A DNA stretch of 64,000 nucleotides from an uncultured Oxalobacteraceae bacterium (GCA_903893945.1 CAITOF010000052.1:22549-86548); one strand, 5' to 3'. Counted from the first letter of the stretch, positions 39,686-49,761 are shown. Numbers and translations are program-made. The notes: generated from the letters alone by a model not told the origin.

Positions 39686-40936
39686 ATGCGGGTTGCAGTT
39701 ATCGGAGCGGGCGTTGTTGGGGTCAGTACGGCCTATTTTCTTGCTAGGAATGGTCACCAGGTCAGCGTGATCGAGCAACATGGAAATGTGTGTGAAGAAG
39801 CCAGTTTGGGTCACGCCGGTCTGCTTGGGGCAGCACACCTGATGCCTCTGGCCGCACCAGGCATGCCAGCACAGATTCTGTCACACTGGTTCAAGTCGGA
39901 CAGCCCGGTCAAATTACAACCCGGATTCAATGTACAGCGCTGGCGCTGGCTGCGCAGCTGGATGCACGAATGCTCGGTTGAACGTATGCTGGTCAATAAA
40001 GAAAAAATGCAGCGTCTGGGAAAACTGGGGCAACAACTGTTAAACGACATTACCCAATTGCATAGCCTGGATTTTCAGCAGCGCGACGGTCTGTTGCAGC
40101 TATTCCGTAACGATAAGGAATTGAACCGGGTCACCCCGGCACTGGCGATGCTTACCCAGGCAGACATACCATTCAGGCAACTGGATCAGGCAGAATGTCA
40201 CTTGCTGGAACCGGCTCTCAATAAGCACACGCCGTTTATCGGTGGCCTGTATTTCCCGCAGGACAGTCAGGGTAACTGTGCGCTGTTCACCAAACAGGTC
40301 AAAGCAATCGCACAACAGGCCGATGTTGATTTCGCCTTTTTTACGCGTTGCGAAAGAATCGACTCGACGCCTCACGGCGTCACATTGCAACTGAAGCAGG
40401 ATGAACTCGTCAAACACCAGCAGTTTGATGCGGTGGTACTTTCTGCCGGTGAAAACAGTATTCCGTTTTTCAAATCAGTCGGAATTCATTGCCGTGTTGT
40501 GCCTGTCCGAACGTACTCCAATACCGCCAATATCAAAAATATGGAAGACAGTCCGAGACTATCCATTATCGACGACCACGCGCAGGTTGCAATAACACGC
40601 ATGGATAAACGGATTCGCGTGGCCGGCACGTTGTTGGCTGGCAGCGCCCGACATGCGGAAGATGAACGCGCCTGGACATTTTTGCGTAAAATCGGTACAG
40701 ACTGGTTTCCTGATGCAGCAAATTATCACACCGGTTCCAACTGGAGCGGTACCCACCTGATGTTACCCGATAACACTCCGTTAATTGGTCAGGTCGGCAA
40801 CAAACCGGTTTTCGTCAATTGTGCACAGGCTGAATATGGCTGGTCAATGTCGCTGGGTTCAGCGAAAATTGTAGCCGATCTGATTTCCGGAAAAGCACCT
40901 GATATCAGTCTGGACGGACTGACACTCGTCGCATAG
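39686..40936 (+). CDS. DadA-like FAD-dependent amino-acid dehydrogenase
   Basis: 416 aa of the DAO family. N-terminal FAD motif VAVIGAGVVGVSTAYFLARNG, then SLGHAGLLGAAHLMPLAAPG, FYFPQDSQGNCALFTKQ-like substrate-domain segment, and a C-terminal GTHLMLPDNTPLIGQVGN and CAQAEYGWSMSLGSAKIVADLI. This is the layout of the D-amino-acid dehydrogenase small subunit DadA (oxidises D-amino acids, passing electrons to quinone). Substrate not certain; no dadX racemase is adjacent. Ribosome site AGGATATAGAGAAATG. Downstream nnr lies 41 nt away. Confidence 0.85.
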   Translation: MRVAVIGAGVVGVSTAYFLARNGHQVSVIEQHGNVCEEASLGHAGLLGAAHLMPLAAPGMPAQILSHWFKSDSPVKLQPGFNVQRWRWLRSWMHECSVERMLVNKEKMQRLGKLGQQLLNDITQLHSLDFQQRDGLLQLFRNDKELNRVTPALAMLTQADIPFRQLDQAECHLLEPALNKHTPFIGGLYFPQDSQGNCALFTKQVKAIAQQADVDFAFFTRCERIDSTPHGVTLQLKQDELVKHQQFDAVVLSAGENSIPFFKSVGIHCRVVPVRTYSNTANIKNMEDSPRLSIIDDHAQVAITRMDKRIRVAGTLLAGSARHAEDERAWTFLRKIGTDWFPDAANYHTGSNWSGTHLMLPDNTPLIGQVGNKPVFVNCAQAEYGWSMSLGSAKIVADLISGKAPDISLDGLTLVA

Positions 40937-40977
40937 ATCGGTCAGGATTCTTTTTTGAAGTCACTGAAAGGCACCTT

Positions 40978-42492
40978 ATGTTGTATTCAGTAAAACAACT
41001 TCGTCAAATTGAACAATCAGCATCGAAGCGCGGCCGGGCTGAACCGTTAATGAGTGCAGCGGGGACATCGGCTGCGGCGTATGCTGAAGAACTGATTTCC
41101 GCACCCGGTCAGTCAGCAGAACAAGCATCGTCAGGCCCGATACTGGTTCTGGCCGGACCCGGCAACAACGGCGGGGATGCGTTTGAATGTGCCGCACAGC
41201 TGGCACGCGGCGGGCATGCCGTGCACATCCTTCATTGGCCGCCCAAGGCCAGTAAATCCGGCAAGCCGGCCTCGTCCGCCGACCGGGAAGCCGCCTTGCA
41301 GAAAGCAGCAGCCTGCACCTCCGTCAGCTGGTTGGCGGCTGATACAAACCTCGGTGACAGTTATGCGCTGGTGATTGACGGACTGTTCGGGATTGGCGTG
41401 TCAGAAAAAACCCTGCCCCCGGTGTTGCACAAACAGATTGCACAGGTCAACACCATGACCTGCCCGGTGCTGGCGCTGGATATCCCCAGTGGCCTTGATG
41501 CCGACACCGGACACAGGGTTGCACCCATTGCGGTGCAGGCGACGCACACGTTGACGTTTATAGGTGACAAACCTGGATTGCATACCTGCGACGGGCGCGA
41601 TTTTTCCGGCGTTGTCCGGGTGGATGATCTTGGCGTTGCACCGGCACTGTTTCCCGAGTCACAAATGACATTGAACAGCAGCGCCCTTTTCCCGTTAATC
41701 CGTGAGCGCCGCCGGCATAACAGCAATAAAGGCAGCAATGGCACTGTCGAGCTGATCGGCGGGGCCGGCGGCATGCAGGGTGCGCTGCTTCTGGCGTCGC
41801 GCGCTGCGCTGTTTTGCGGGGCCGGCCGCGTCATCGCCGGATTTATTGATAGCCCGCCGGCCTATGATGCGCCACAACCTGAAATCATGTGCAGGTTGGC
41901 CGTTAAAATGAACATCGAAACGGATTCCGTGATCGTCATCGGACCCGGCTCGGGTAATTCAATTACCAGTTTTGAACTGCTGAGCCGTGCCTTGCTGGCG
42001 GCGAATCTGCTGGTGATCGATGCCGATGCGTTAAACCTGATGGCGCAGCAGCCGGCGTTGATTGCCCTGTGTAATGGTCGCAATCAGTCGACCACCATTC
42101 TGACACCCCATCCGCTCGAGGCTGCCCGTTTATTAAGTACCGACGTGAACACGGTCCAGAGGGATCGTCTCAGTGCTGCCAAAACCATTGCGCGGCGCTA
42201 TTCTGCCATTGTGATACTCAAGGGCTCGGGTACCGTCATCGCTGATCCCGACGGCAATATTGTCATCAACCCGACAGGTAACGCGGGCCTCGCCAGTGGT
42301 GGAACGGGTGATGTATTGGCCGGGACCTGCGGTGCCCTTGCGGCACAGCATAAAAATCTCTGGCAGGCAGCCCTGGCGGCCGTTTACATGCACGGCGCCG
42401 CGGCCGACAATCTGGTCAGGCAGGGGGTGGGTCCTGTAGGGCTTTGCGCAGGCGAGTTACTGCCCGAAATCAGGAAAATCGTTAACCAGTAA
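40978..42492 (+). CDS. nnr: Bifunctional NAD(P)HX epimerase/dehydratase Nnr
   Basis: 504 aa. N-terminal YjeF_N epimerase domain (about 1-220) with VLAGPGNNGGDAFECA and ALDIPSGLDADTG, joined to a C-terminal ribokinase-like dehydratase domain with VIGPGSGN, LTPHPLEAARLL, VILKGSGTVIADPDG and NPTGNAGLASGGTGDVLAG. It repairs hydrated NADH and NADPH. Ends 16 nt from the convergent fdsD. Both active regions look intact. Confidence 0.96.
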   Translation: MLYSVKQLRQIEQSASKRGRAEPLMSAAGTSAAAYAEELISAPGQSAEQASSGPILVLAGPGNNGGDAFECAAQLARGGHAVHILHWPPKASKSGKPASSADREAALQKAAACTSVSWLAADTNLGDSYALVIDGLFGIGVSEKTLPPVLHKQIAQVNTMTCPVLALDIPSGLDADTGHRVAPIAVQATHTLTFIGDKPGLHTCDGRDFSGVVRVDDLGVAPALFPESQMTLNSSALFPLIRERRRHNSNKGSNGTVELIGGAGGMQGALLLASRAALFCGAGRVIAGFIDSPPAYDAPQPEIMCRLAVKMNIETDSVIVIGPGSGNSITSFELLSRALLAANLLVIDADALNLMAQQPALIALCNGRNQSTTILTPHPLEAARLLSTDVNTVQRDRLSAAKTIARRYSAIVILKGSGTVIADPDGNIVINPTGNAGLASGGTGDVLAGTCGALAAQHKNLWQAALAAVYMHGAAADNLVRQGVGPVGLCAGELLPEIRKIVNQ

Positions 42493-42508
42493 CGCGCACC
42501 CAAACATA

Positions 42509-42742
42509 TCAGAACAGCGATCTGTTTGACTGGACTGATTCAAGCACGATAGGAAGCAGCGGCAAGTCATGCGGTGCACCTGCCTGCGCATCAATATGTT
42601 CCAGCAACTCACGTGTCATGCGCGGTTCCCAGAACTTTTTGATGTGGTCCGCTATATCTGCGACCGCCTTCTTGTGATCTGGCATCGTTTCATAAAACGA
42701 ACCAATCTGATTTGCCATACTCACCAAATGTTCTATATCCAT
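42509..42742 (-). CDS. fdsD: NAD-dependent formate dehydrogenase delta subunit FdsD
   Basis: 77 aa. Matches FdsD by sequence character (LVSMANQIGSFYETMPD, ADHIKKFWEPRMTRELLEHI) and place: one nt after the fdsA stop. In related soluble formate dehydrogenases this small subunit is needed for a stable active complex. The motif IADHIKKFWEPRM is typical of the family. Confidence 0.93.
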   Translation of the reverse strand: MDIEHLVSMANQIGSFYETMPDHKKAVADIADHIKKFWEPRMTRELLEHIDAQAGAPHDLPLLPIVLESVQSNRSLF

Positions 42743-42743
42743 G

Positions 42744-45611
42744 TCAGGCCACTTTTGTCGGTTCGGCTGCGGTATTGAGTCCCTTGCGCAGCAGATTTAA
42801 CTGTTCTTCACTGAAATCAGCAAACTGTTTCTGCCAGTCGGAATGCTGTGTCACCGGCATAACCTGCACCGCTGTTACCTTATATTCCGGACAATTGGTC
42901 GCCCAGTCGGAATTTTCTGTTGTAATCACGTTGGCGCCGGATTCCGGAAAATGGAACGTTGTATAGACGACGCCTGGCTGTATGCGTTCTGTTATGACGG
43001 CCCGCAACACAGTCTGGCCGGCACGCGATTCTATCCCCACCCACGCTCCGTCTTTAATACCTCTGTCTTCTGCATCGTGGGGATGTATTTCCAGAACATC
43101 TTCATCATGCCATTGGACATTATCGGTACGGCGCGTCTGGGCACCGACATTGTATTGCGAGAGGATACGACCCGTTGTCAAAATCAACGGATACTTCGGC
43201 GTGACTTTTTCGGTCGTCGGAATGAATTGCGTAATCAGGAAGCGACCCTTGCCACGGACAAATTTATCAATATGCATGGTGGGTGTGCCATCCGGTGCCT
43301 CTTCGTTGCAGGGCCACTGAATACTGCCCAGCTGGTCGATTTTCCTGTAACTGACGCCATGGAACGTGGGGGTCAAGGCGGCGATTTCGTCCATGATGTC
43401 CGACGGATGTTTGTAATTCATTGGATATCCGAGCGCGTTCGACAGCGCCACGGTCACTTCCCAGTCGGATTTGCCCGCCTTGGGCGGCATGACTTTACGC
43501 ACACGGGAAATGCGTCGCTCGGCGTTGGTAAATGTACCGTCCTTTTCCAGGAACGATGAGCCAGGCAAAAACACGTGTGCAAACTTGGCCGTTTCGTTCA
43601 GGAACAAATCCTGGACAACTATGCATTCCATCGCGCTCAATGCGGCAGTCACGTGCTGGGTGTTTGGATCAGACTGTGCAATATCCTCGCCTTCACAATA
43701 CAGCCCCTTGAATGTCCCATCCAGCGCCGCGTCAAACATGTTGGGGATGCGCAAACCGGGTTCAGGGTCCAGTTTGCAATTCCACGCTTCTTCAAACTGG
43801 GTACGGACTGTGGTATCGGACACATGGCGATAACCCGGCAACTCATGCGGGAACGACCCCATGTCACAGGAACCCTGTACGTTATTCTGGCCGCGCAGTG
43901 GATTGACACCGACCCCTTCACGACCGACATTACCGGTGGCCATTGCCAGATTCGCGATACCTATCACCATCGTTGAACCCTGTGAATGTTCAGTGACGCC
44001 CAAACCGTAATAAATGGCGCCGTTGTCACCGTTTGCGTACAACCGGGCAGCACCACGAATCTCTTCAGCAGGCACACCACAAACCGCTTCCATTGCTTCG
44101 GGTGAGTTTTCTGGTCTGATGACAAAATTCTTCCAGTCTTCAAACGACTGGGTATCACAGCGCCGGGCCACATAATCGGCATCGTATAAACCTTCCGTCA
44201 TGATGACGTGGGCCATGGCACTGATCACGGCCACGTTGGTACCGGGCTTCAGTTTCAGATGGTAATCTGCCTGAATATGGGGTGATTTCACCATTTCCGT
44301 GGTGCGCGGATCCACCACAATCAGTTTGGCACCCTGGCGCAGCCGTCGCTTCATCTGCGACGCAAATACCGGATGTGCCGCAGCGGGATTCGCGCCGATC
44401 ACAACAATCACATCGGCCTTCATCACCGAATCGAACGTCTGTGTGCCCGCCGATTCGCCCAAGGTCTGCTTCAACCCGAAACCGGTCGGTGAATGACATA
44501 CCCGTGCGCAGGTATCGGTATTATTATTGCCGAAAGCGGCCCGGATCAATTTTTGCACCAGATATGTTTCTTCATTGGTGCAACGCGAGGATGTTATGCC
44601 GCCAACCGATTTCTTGCCGAACTCGGACTGGATGCGGCGAAATTCCGACGCGGCATAATTAATCGCTTCATCCCAGGACACTTCCTTCCACGGATCCGTG
44701 ATTTTCTTGCGTATCATCGGATTCAGAATCCGGTCTTTATGGGTTGCATAACCCCAGGCAAAACGACCCTTCACGCAGGAATGTCCGTGGTTGGCCTGAC
44801 CATTTTTGTTCGGTACCATGCGCACCACTTCATTGCCTTTCATTTCGGCCTTGAAAGAACAGCCCACTCCACAATAGGCACAGGTTGTAATTTTGCTGTG
44901 CTCAGCCTGACCCAGCATGATCACGGTTTTTTCCGTCAGTGTCGCGGTGGGACAGGCATCCACACAGGCGCCGCAAGACACGCATTCTGATTCCATGAAG
45001 GGCTGACTCTGTCCTGCAGACACCCGCGATTCAAAGCCCCTGCCTTCAATGGTCAAGGCAAATGTGCCCTGGGTCTCTTCGCATGCGCGCACACAGCGGT
45101 TGCAGACGATGCATTTGGACGCGTCGTACGTGAAATACGGATTCGATTCATCTTTTTTCAGCTTGAGGTGATTGTTCCCGTCGTAGCCATAACGCACTTC
45201 ACGCAGACCCACCACGCCGGCCATGTCCTGGAGTTCACAGTTGCCATTTGTCGGGCAGGTTAAACAGTCGAGTGGATGATCCGATATGTACAGCTCCATC
45301 ACCCCTTTACGGATATCGGCGAGTTTGGGTGACTGGGTTTTGATCTTCATTCCGGGTTCGCACGGTGTAGTGCAGGACGCCGGATAACCGCGTCGTCCTT
45401 CAATTTCCACCAGGCACAGACGACACGAACCGAACGGCTCCAGACTGTCAGTGGCGCACAGTTTGGGTACATTCACGCCCGCATCAACCGCAGCACGCAT
45501 CACGGATGTTCCCGCAGGCACGCTGACTTCAACGCCATCGATCTCGACAGTAACGATTTTCTCGGATACAACTGCCGGCGTACCGTAGTCAGTTTCATTG
45601 AGTTGGTTCAT
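42744..45611 (-). CDS. fdsA: NAD-dependent formate dehydrogenase alpha subunit FdsA (molybdopterin)
   Basis: 955 aa. In order: 2Fe-2S domain (FGSCRLCLVEIEGRRG), NuoG-like His/Cys cluster (HPLDCLTCPTNGNCEL), two 4Fe-4S sites (CIVCNRCVRACEE and CVSCGACVDACP), a further cluster CAYCGVGCSF, then the bis-MGD domain with the active-site Cys in ARVCHSPTGFG. Cys, not selenocysteine, ligates the metal. It oxidises formate to CO2 and passes electrons through the clusters to FdsB. Full length, third gene of fdsGBAD. Confidence 0.97.
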   Translation of the reverse strand: MNQLNETDYGTPAVVSEKIVTVEIDGVEVSVPAGTSVMRAAVDAGVNVPKLCATDSLEPFGSCRLCLVEIEGRRGYPASCTTPCEPGMKIKTQSPKLADIRKGVMELYISDHPLDCLTCPTNGNCELQDMAGVVGLREVRYGYDGNNHLKLKKDESNPYFTYDASKCIVCNRCVRACEETQGTFALTIEGRGFESRVSAGQSQPFMESECVSCGACVDACPTATLTEKTVIMLGQAEHSKITTCAYCGVGCSFKAEMKGNEVVRMVPNKNGQANHGHSCVKGRFAWGYATHKDRILNPMIRKKITDPWKEVSWDEAINYAASEFRRIQSEFGKKSVGGITSSRCTNEETYLVQKLIRAAFGNNNTDTCARVCHSPTGFGLKQTLGESAGTQTFDSVMKADVIVVIGANPAAAHPVFASQMKRRLRQGAKLIVVDPRTTEMVKSPHIQADYHLKLKPGTNVAVISAMAHVIMTEGLYDADYVARRCDTQSFEDWKNFVIRPENSPEAMEAVCGVPAEEIRGAARLYANGDNGAIYYGLGVTEHSQGSTMVIGIANLAMATGNVGREGVGVNPLRGQNNVQGSCDMGSFPHELPGYRHVSDTTVRTQFEEAWNCKLDPEPGLRIPNMFDAALDGTFKGLYCEGEDIAQSDPNTQHVTAALSAMECIVVQDLFLNETAKFAHVFLPGSSFLEKDGTFTNAERRISRVRKVMPPKAGKSDWEVTVALSNALGYPMNYKHPSDIMDEIAALTPTFHGVSYRKIDQLGSIQWPCNEEAPDGTPTMHIDKFVRGKGRFLITQFIPTTEKVTPKYPLILTTGRILSQYNVGAQTRRTDNVQWHDEDVLEIHPHDAEDRGIKDGAWVGIESRAGQTVLRAVITERIQPGVVYTTFHFPESGANVITTENSDWATNCPEYKVTAVQVMPVTQHSDWQKQFADFSEEQLNLLRKGLNTAAEPTKVA

Positions 45612-45641
45612 GGTTTATCCTCCACCCCAAGTCGGGTGCAA

Positions 45642-47177
45642 TTATTTGCTGCGATTAAAATCATTGGGGAAATAATTCAATGCCGAGATCACGGGGTTGG
45701 GGGTCATATTGCCCATGGCACATAATGAACCGTTCACCATGACATCACACAGATCACGCAATAAAGTCAGCTGTTCCTGCCTGTCCTGGCCGGCGATGAT
45801 TTTGTCGATTGCTTCAACGCCGCGGGTTGACCCTATCCGGCAGGGAGTGCATTTTCCGCACGATTCAATCGCGCAGAACTCCATCGCATAACGTGCCTGC
45901 TGTGCCATATCCACCGTATCGTCAAAGACAACAATACCGCCGTGTCCCACGGTGGCACCGACAGCCGCAAACGCCTCATAATCAAAGGGCGTATCAAACT
46001 GGGATTCCGGCATATAGGCACCCAGCGGCCCTCCGACCTGCACTGCGCGTATCGGGCGACCACTGGCCGTGCCACCGCCAAAGTCATACAGCAGTTCCCG
46101 CAGCGTGATGCCGAAGGCCTTTTCCACCAGACCACCCTGTCTTATATTGCCGGCCAGTTGAATGGGCAGTGTGCCGCGCGAGCGCCCCACCCCGGCATTT
46201 TTATAAAATTCGGCCCCTCGTGACATGATCAGCGGCACAGCGGCCAGCGATATCACGTTATTGATCACCGTGGGTTGATCGAACAAACCATGAATGGCCG
46301 GTAACGGCGGTTTGGCGCGCACGATACCACGCTTGCCTTCGAGACTTTCCAGCAAGGCGGTTTCTTCGCCACAGACATAGGAACCTGCACCCTTGCGTAC
46401 TTCAAGATTAAACGTGGTGCTGCTGCCCCTGATTTTCTCACCCAGGTAGCCATGCTGACGGGCCACGGCAATAGCCTTGTTCAAGGTCGCAATCGCGTGC
46501 GGATATTCCGAACGTACGTAGATATACCCTTGCGTAGCGCCAACCGCCACGCCGGCAATCGTCATGCCTTCAATCAGCATGAACGGATCATTTTCCATGA
46601 CCATGCGATCAGAAAACGTACCTGAATCGCCTTCGTCCGCATTACAGACGATGTACTTCACAGCAGATGGCGTGTTGAGCACTGTCTTCCACTTTATCCC
46701 TGTCGGAAATGCAGCCCCGCCCCGCCCGCGCAGCCCTGAATCCTGGACTTCCTGCACGATATTCTCGGGAGTCATCGACAGCGCGCGCGTCAAACCTGCA
46801 TAGCCTTCGTGGGACACATAGTCCTCGATAGAAACCGGATCGGTAATTCCGACCCGCCGGAATGTCAGTCGTTCCTGATTTTTCAGGTATGGGATATCTT
46901 CCGTCAGGCCATGCAGCAGCGCGTGTTCGCCACCGTGCAGAAAATCGGCGTCAAATAATCCAGTCACATCAGTCTCGCTGACCGGACCATACGCAACGCG
47001 ACCGGCGGCGGTCTCGACCTCCACCAGCGGTTCCAGCCAGAACATGCCGCGCGAACCATTGCGCACCAGATTTATTTCAATGCCGCGCTGACGTGCCTGT
47101 TGTGCGATACCTGCCGCGATCTCATTGGCGCCCAGCGCAATCGCCGACGAATCGCAAGGGACAAAAACAGTCATCAT
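45642..47177 (-). CDS. fdsB: NAD-dependent formate dehydrogenase beta subunit FdsB
   Basis: 511 aa, NuoF-like with an extra N-terminal thioredoxin-like part. NADH/FMN site GLRGRGGAAFPTGIKWKT, VCNADEGDSGTFSDR, YIYVRSEYPHAI, and a 4Fe-4S site ESCGKCTPCRIGSTRG. It takes electrons from FdsA to reduce NAD. The ATG overlaps the fdsG stop by 4 nt (ATGA). Cytoplasmic, works with FdsG as the diaphorase part. Confidence 0.97.
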   Translation of the reverse strand: MMTVFVPCDSSAIALGANEIAAGIAQQARQRGIEINLVRNGSRGMFWLEPLVEVETAAGRVAYGPVSETDVTGLFDADFLHGGEHALLHGLTEDIPYLKNQERLTFRRVGITDPVSIEDYVSHEGYAGLTRALSMTPENIVQEVQDSGLRGRGGAAFPTGIKWKTVLNTPSAVKYIVCNADEGDSGTFSDRMVMENDPFMLIEGMTIAGVAVGATQGYIYVRSEYPHAIATLNKAIAVARQHGYLGEKIRGSSTTFNLEVRKGAGSYVCGEETALLESLEGKRGIVRAKPPLPAIHGLFDQPTVINNVISLAAVPLIMSRGAEFYKNAGVGRSRGTLPIQLAGNIRQGGLVEKAFGITLRELLYDFGGGTASGRPIRAVQVGGPLGAYMPESQFDTPFDYEAFAAVGATVGHGGIVVFDDTVDMAQQARYAMEFCAIESCGKCTPCRIGSTRGVEAIDKIIAGQDRQEQLTLLRDLCDVMVNGSLCAMGNMTPNPVISALNYFPNDFNRSK

Positions 47178-47665
47178 TTTTCACCCCGCTTTGCCGCCAC
47201 GGAACGGGCTAACAGCTGATCAAATTTTTCAGGTGTGACCCGCCCATAAATGTCGTCATCCACCATCATCGCCGGTGCGCAGCCGCATTGCCCCAGGCAA
47301 TACACGGGTTCCAGCGTCAACTCGCCGTCGCTGGTCGTTTCATGAAAATGACACCCCAGCTTTTTCTGTGCATGGTCTGCCAGTGCGTTGCCGCCGTTGG
47401 ACTGGCAGGCTTCCGCGCGGCAGATCTGCACGACGTGCTTACCGGCCGGATGCTGCCGGAAAAAATGATAATAAGTCACCACACCATGCACTTCGGCGCG
47501 GGACAGGTTCAGTTCTTCAGCGATCAGCGGGATAACGTCGGACGGAATGTAGCCCACTTTATCCTGGATGGCGTGAAGCATCGGCAACATGGCACCGGGT
47601 ATCAGGCGCCGCTCGGCGATGATCTCCAGAACGGCTTCTTTATCGAATGAAATGGCTGCATTCAT
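47174..47665 (-). CDS. fdsG: NAD-dependent formate dehydrogenase gamma subunit FdsG
   Basis: 163 aa, NuoE-like thioredoxin fold with 2Fe-2S ligands in CRAEACQSNGG and CLGQCGCAPAMMVDDD, preceded by AEELNLSRAEVHGVVTYYHFF. First gene of the operon. Upstream on the same strand is a -10-like TATGAT and paired palindromes shared with the divergent regulator, so transcription is probably regulator-controlled. Confidence 0.96.
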   Translation of the reverse strand: MNAAISFDKEAVLEIIAERRLIPGAMLPMLHAIQDKVGYIPSDVIPLIAEELNLSRAEVHGVVTYYHFFRQHPAGKHVVQICRAEACQSNGGNALADHAQKKLGCHFHETTSDGELTLEPVYCLGQCGCAPAMMVDDDIYGRVTPEKFDQLLARSVAAKRGEK

Positions 47666-47710
47666 GCATGACCCCGGCTGTAAATTAGAGACAAACTATA
47701 TGCTTTATTA

Positions 47711-47762
47711 ATCATATTTGTGTTAGCATTTAGTTGAAGTTGTTCAACAGTATCATTGATAC
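47711..47762 (-). promoter_or_regulatory. fdsG promoter with two palindromes, likely regulator site
   Basis: On the minus strand a -10-like TATGAT (47716 to 47711) has a weak -35 (TTCAAC, 47738 to 47733) 16 nt upstream. That -35 is half of a perfect inverted repeat GTTGAA-N4-TTCAAC (47733-47748). A second perfect inverted repeat GTATCA-T-TGATAC (47750-47762) follows directly. Two adjacent sites at and above the -35, in the gap between fdsG and a divergent LysR-like gene, are what an activator of this class would use. Confidence 0.55.
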
Positions 47763-47806
47763 ACAAGCAAATCAATAGGCTTTAAAAAACATATTAACCC
47801 GATTAA

Positions 47807-48892
47807 ATGGCGATGATTAAAGTTCAGATTTCACCCCAATGGAAACTACGCGATCAGACCGGTCAACTCCTGGACATGTCTGCACTGCTGGGCTTGCTGA
47901 CCGCGATCCAGAATACCGGGTCGATTGCCCGAGCCGCCGCCGAGGTCGGGCTGTCATATCGTTATGCATGGGGATTGCTGCGCGAAGGGGAGCAACTGTT
48001 TCACGACACGCTCATGGCCAAAACCCGCGGTCAGGGTACCACGCTGACCCCGCTGGCCGAAAAACTGATCTGGGCCGACCGTCGTGTGGCAGCCCGCCTG
48101 TCACCCACACTGGAAAGCCTGTCGTCTGAACTTGAAACCGAGCTTAACCGAAATTTGATGGAAAGATCCAAAACCATACGTCTGCATGCCAGCCACGGTT
48201 TTGCCGTCGCCACCCTGCTCCATATTTTCAACAATGAACAGTTCCCGATAGAAACCCAATACCGAAACAGCACGGATGCCGTTGCGGCCCTTTCACGGAA
48301 AGAATGCGATCTGGCCGGTTTTCATGTGCCATTGGGACAATTCGAGACGGCAGCGATCAGTCGTTACTCGCAATGGCTGAATCCCAAGAGTCATTGCCTG
48401 ATCCATCTGGCCATCCGGAATCAGGGGTTGTTTGTTGCGCCGGGCAATCCAAAAAACATACGTGGCATCAGCGATTTAAACAGAAATAAACTCAATTTTG
48501 TCAATCGCCAGAAAGGTTCCGGAACGCGCATGTTACTGGAACTGATGCTGGCCGAAAATCATATCAAGTCCGGCGACATTAACGGCTACGACAATACCGA
48601 ACTGACTCACTCTGCCGTGGCCGCCTTTATTGCCAGCGGCATGGCCGAAGTGGGTTTCGGGGTTCAGACAGCCGCGCACCGGTTTGGACTGGATTTCATT
48701 CCACTGGTTCGTGAACGCTATTTCCTGGCGCTGCCGTCTGCCGCGCTGGATGATCCGCTATTCCAGCATGTCATCAGTGTCTTGCAGTCGGAATCGTATC
48801 GCAGGGAAATCAGCAAACTGGCCGGCTATGACTCGACCGACACCGGAACCATACTCTCGATTAGCGAGGCATTTCCGGATCTGCCAGGTTAA
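47807..48892 (+). CDS. LysR/ModE-like regulator of the formate dehydrogenase operon
   Basis: 361 aa. N-terminal ModE-type winged helix (SALLGLLTAIQNTGSIARAA, YRYAWGLLREGEQLF), then a periplasmic-binding-protein-like ligand domain with FVNRQKGSGTRMLLELML and GMAEVGFGVQTAA, as in molybdate-type helix-turn-helix/PBP fusions. Divergent from fdsG with 141 bp between, and followed by fdhD, so it is the likely counterpart of FdsR. The ligand may be formate or molybdate; not determinable here. Its stop shares TTAA with the convergent fdhD stop. Confidence 0.88.
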   Translation: MAMIKVQISPQWKLRDQTGQLLDMSALLGLLTAIQNTGSIARAAAEVGLSYRYAWGLLREGEQLFHDTLMAKTRGQGTTLTPLAEKLIWADRRVAARLSPTLESLSSELETELNRNLMERSKTIRLHASHGFAVATLLHIFNNEQFPIETQYRNSTDAVAALSRKECDLAGFHVPLGQFETAAISRYSQWLNPKSHCLIHLAIRNQGLFVAPGNPKNIRGISDLNRNKLNFVNRQKGSGTRMLLELMLAENHIKSGDINGYDNTELTHSAVAAFIASGMAEVGFGVQTAAHRFGLDFIPLVRERYFLALPSAALDDPLFQHVISVLQSESYRREISKLAGYDSTDTGTILSISEAFPDLPG

Positions 48893-49761
48893 GTGATCTG
48901 AATCCGGTCGGGGCAACTGTATGCCACCAGACTCGCATTGCGCACGAAACCAATCAATGTCAGCTGGTTTTGGACGGCAAGCTGAATAGCCAGGCTGGTC
49001 GGCGCAGATATTGTTGCCAGCAGGGGAATACCGGCGCGTACCGATTTCTGTACCAGCTCGTAACTGGCGCGACTAGTCATCAGAACACACCCGTTGCGAC
49101 CGGTTACCTTGTTGTTGATCAATGCACCAATCAGTTTATCCAGCGCATTGTGCCGCCCGAGATCCTCGCGCACCAGCTCTATTTTACCCTCGGCACTGAC
49201 CCAGGCCGCGGCATGCATCGATCCGGTGACCTGATTGATGGACTGGGCGCCTTGCAGGGCATTGAATGCAGCGAACAGGGCTTTCTGGGTAATAACGAAA
49301 TCAGCGCCAGGCGGCTCTGAACCGATAGCGTCCGGCACCAGGCCTGCCTCGAAAGCCGTCAGACTTTCCAGGCCACATAGCCCGCATCCGGTGCGTCCGA
49401 CCAGACTGCGGCGCCGTTCCTTTAACTGCACAAAACAGGCAGTCGCAATGGTGAGATGGATTTCTATCCCTATTCCGGGATGGACAATGTCGTCGATTTC
49501 ATACACGTCCGAACGATGCTGGATAATACCTTCAGAAAAGCTGAAGCCGAGCGCAAAGTCAACCAGATCCAGCGGCGAAGCCAGCATGACCGCATGCGAA
49601 ATACCGTTAAATACCAATGCCACCGGTACTTCGCTTGCCACAAAATCGTTCTTTTCCCTGAACGCATGACCTTCCAGCCGGTGAATCGCCACTTCGCGAT
49701 AACCTTTTTCAGTGTCATTCATCGGCAAATTAATTTTATCGGGCTCAACGTCAGTTTTCAT
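48889..49761 (-). CDS. fdhD: Formate dehydrogenase sulfurtransferase FdhD (FdsC)
   Basis: 290 aa. It has the FdhD motif GRTGCGLCGLESL with the sulfur-carrying Cys pair, NALDKLIGALI and CVLMTSRASYELVQKSVRAGIPLLATISAPTS-type core segments. It passes sulfur from IscS to the molybdenum cofactor of formate dehydrogenase and is needed for FdsA activity. It lies 33 nt after the OFA-family carrier gene on the same strand, apart from fdsGBAD, with the regulator gene between. Confidence 0.95.
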   Translation of the reverse strand: MKTDVEPDKINLPMNDTEKGYREVAIHRLEGHAFREKNDFVASEVPVALVFNGISHAVMLASPLDLVDFALGFSFSEGIIQHRSDVYEIDDIVHPGIGIEIHLTIATACFVQLKERRRSLVGRTGCGLCGLESLTAFEAGLVPDAIGSEPPGADFVITQKALFAAFNALQGAQSINQVTGSMHAAAWVSAEGKIELVREDLGRHNALDKLIGALINNKVTGRNGCVLMTSRASYELVQKSVRAGIPLLATISAPTSLAIQLAVQNQLTLIGFVRNASLVAYSCPDRIQIT

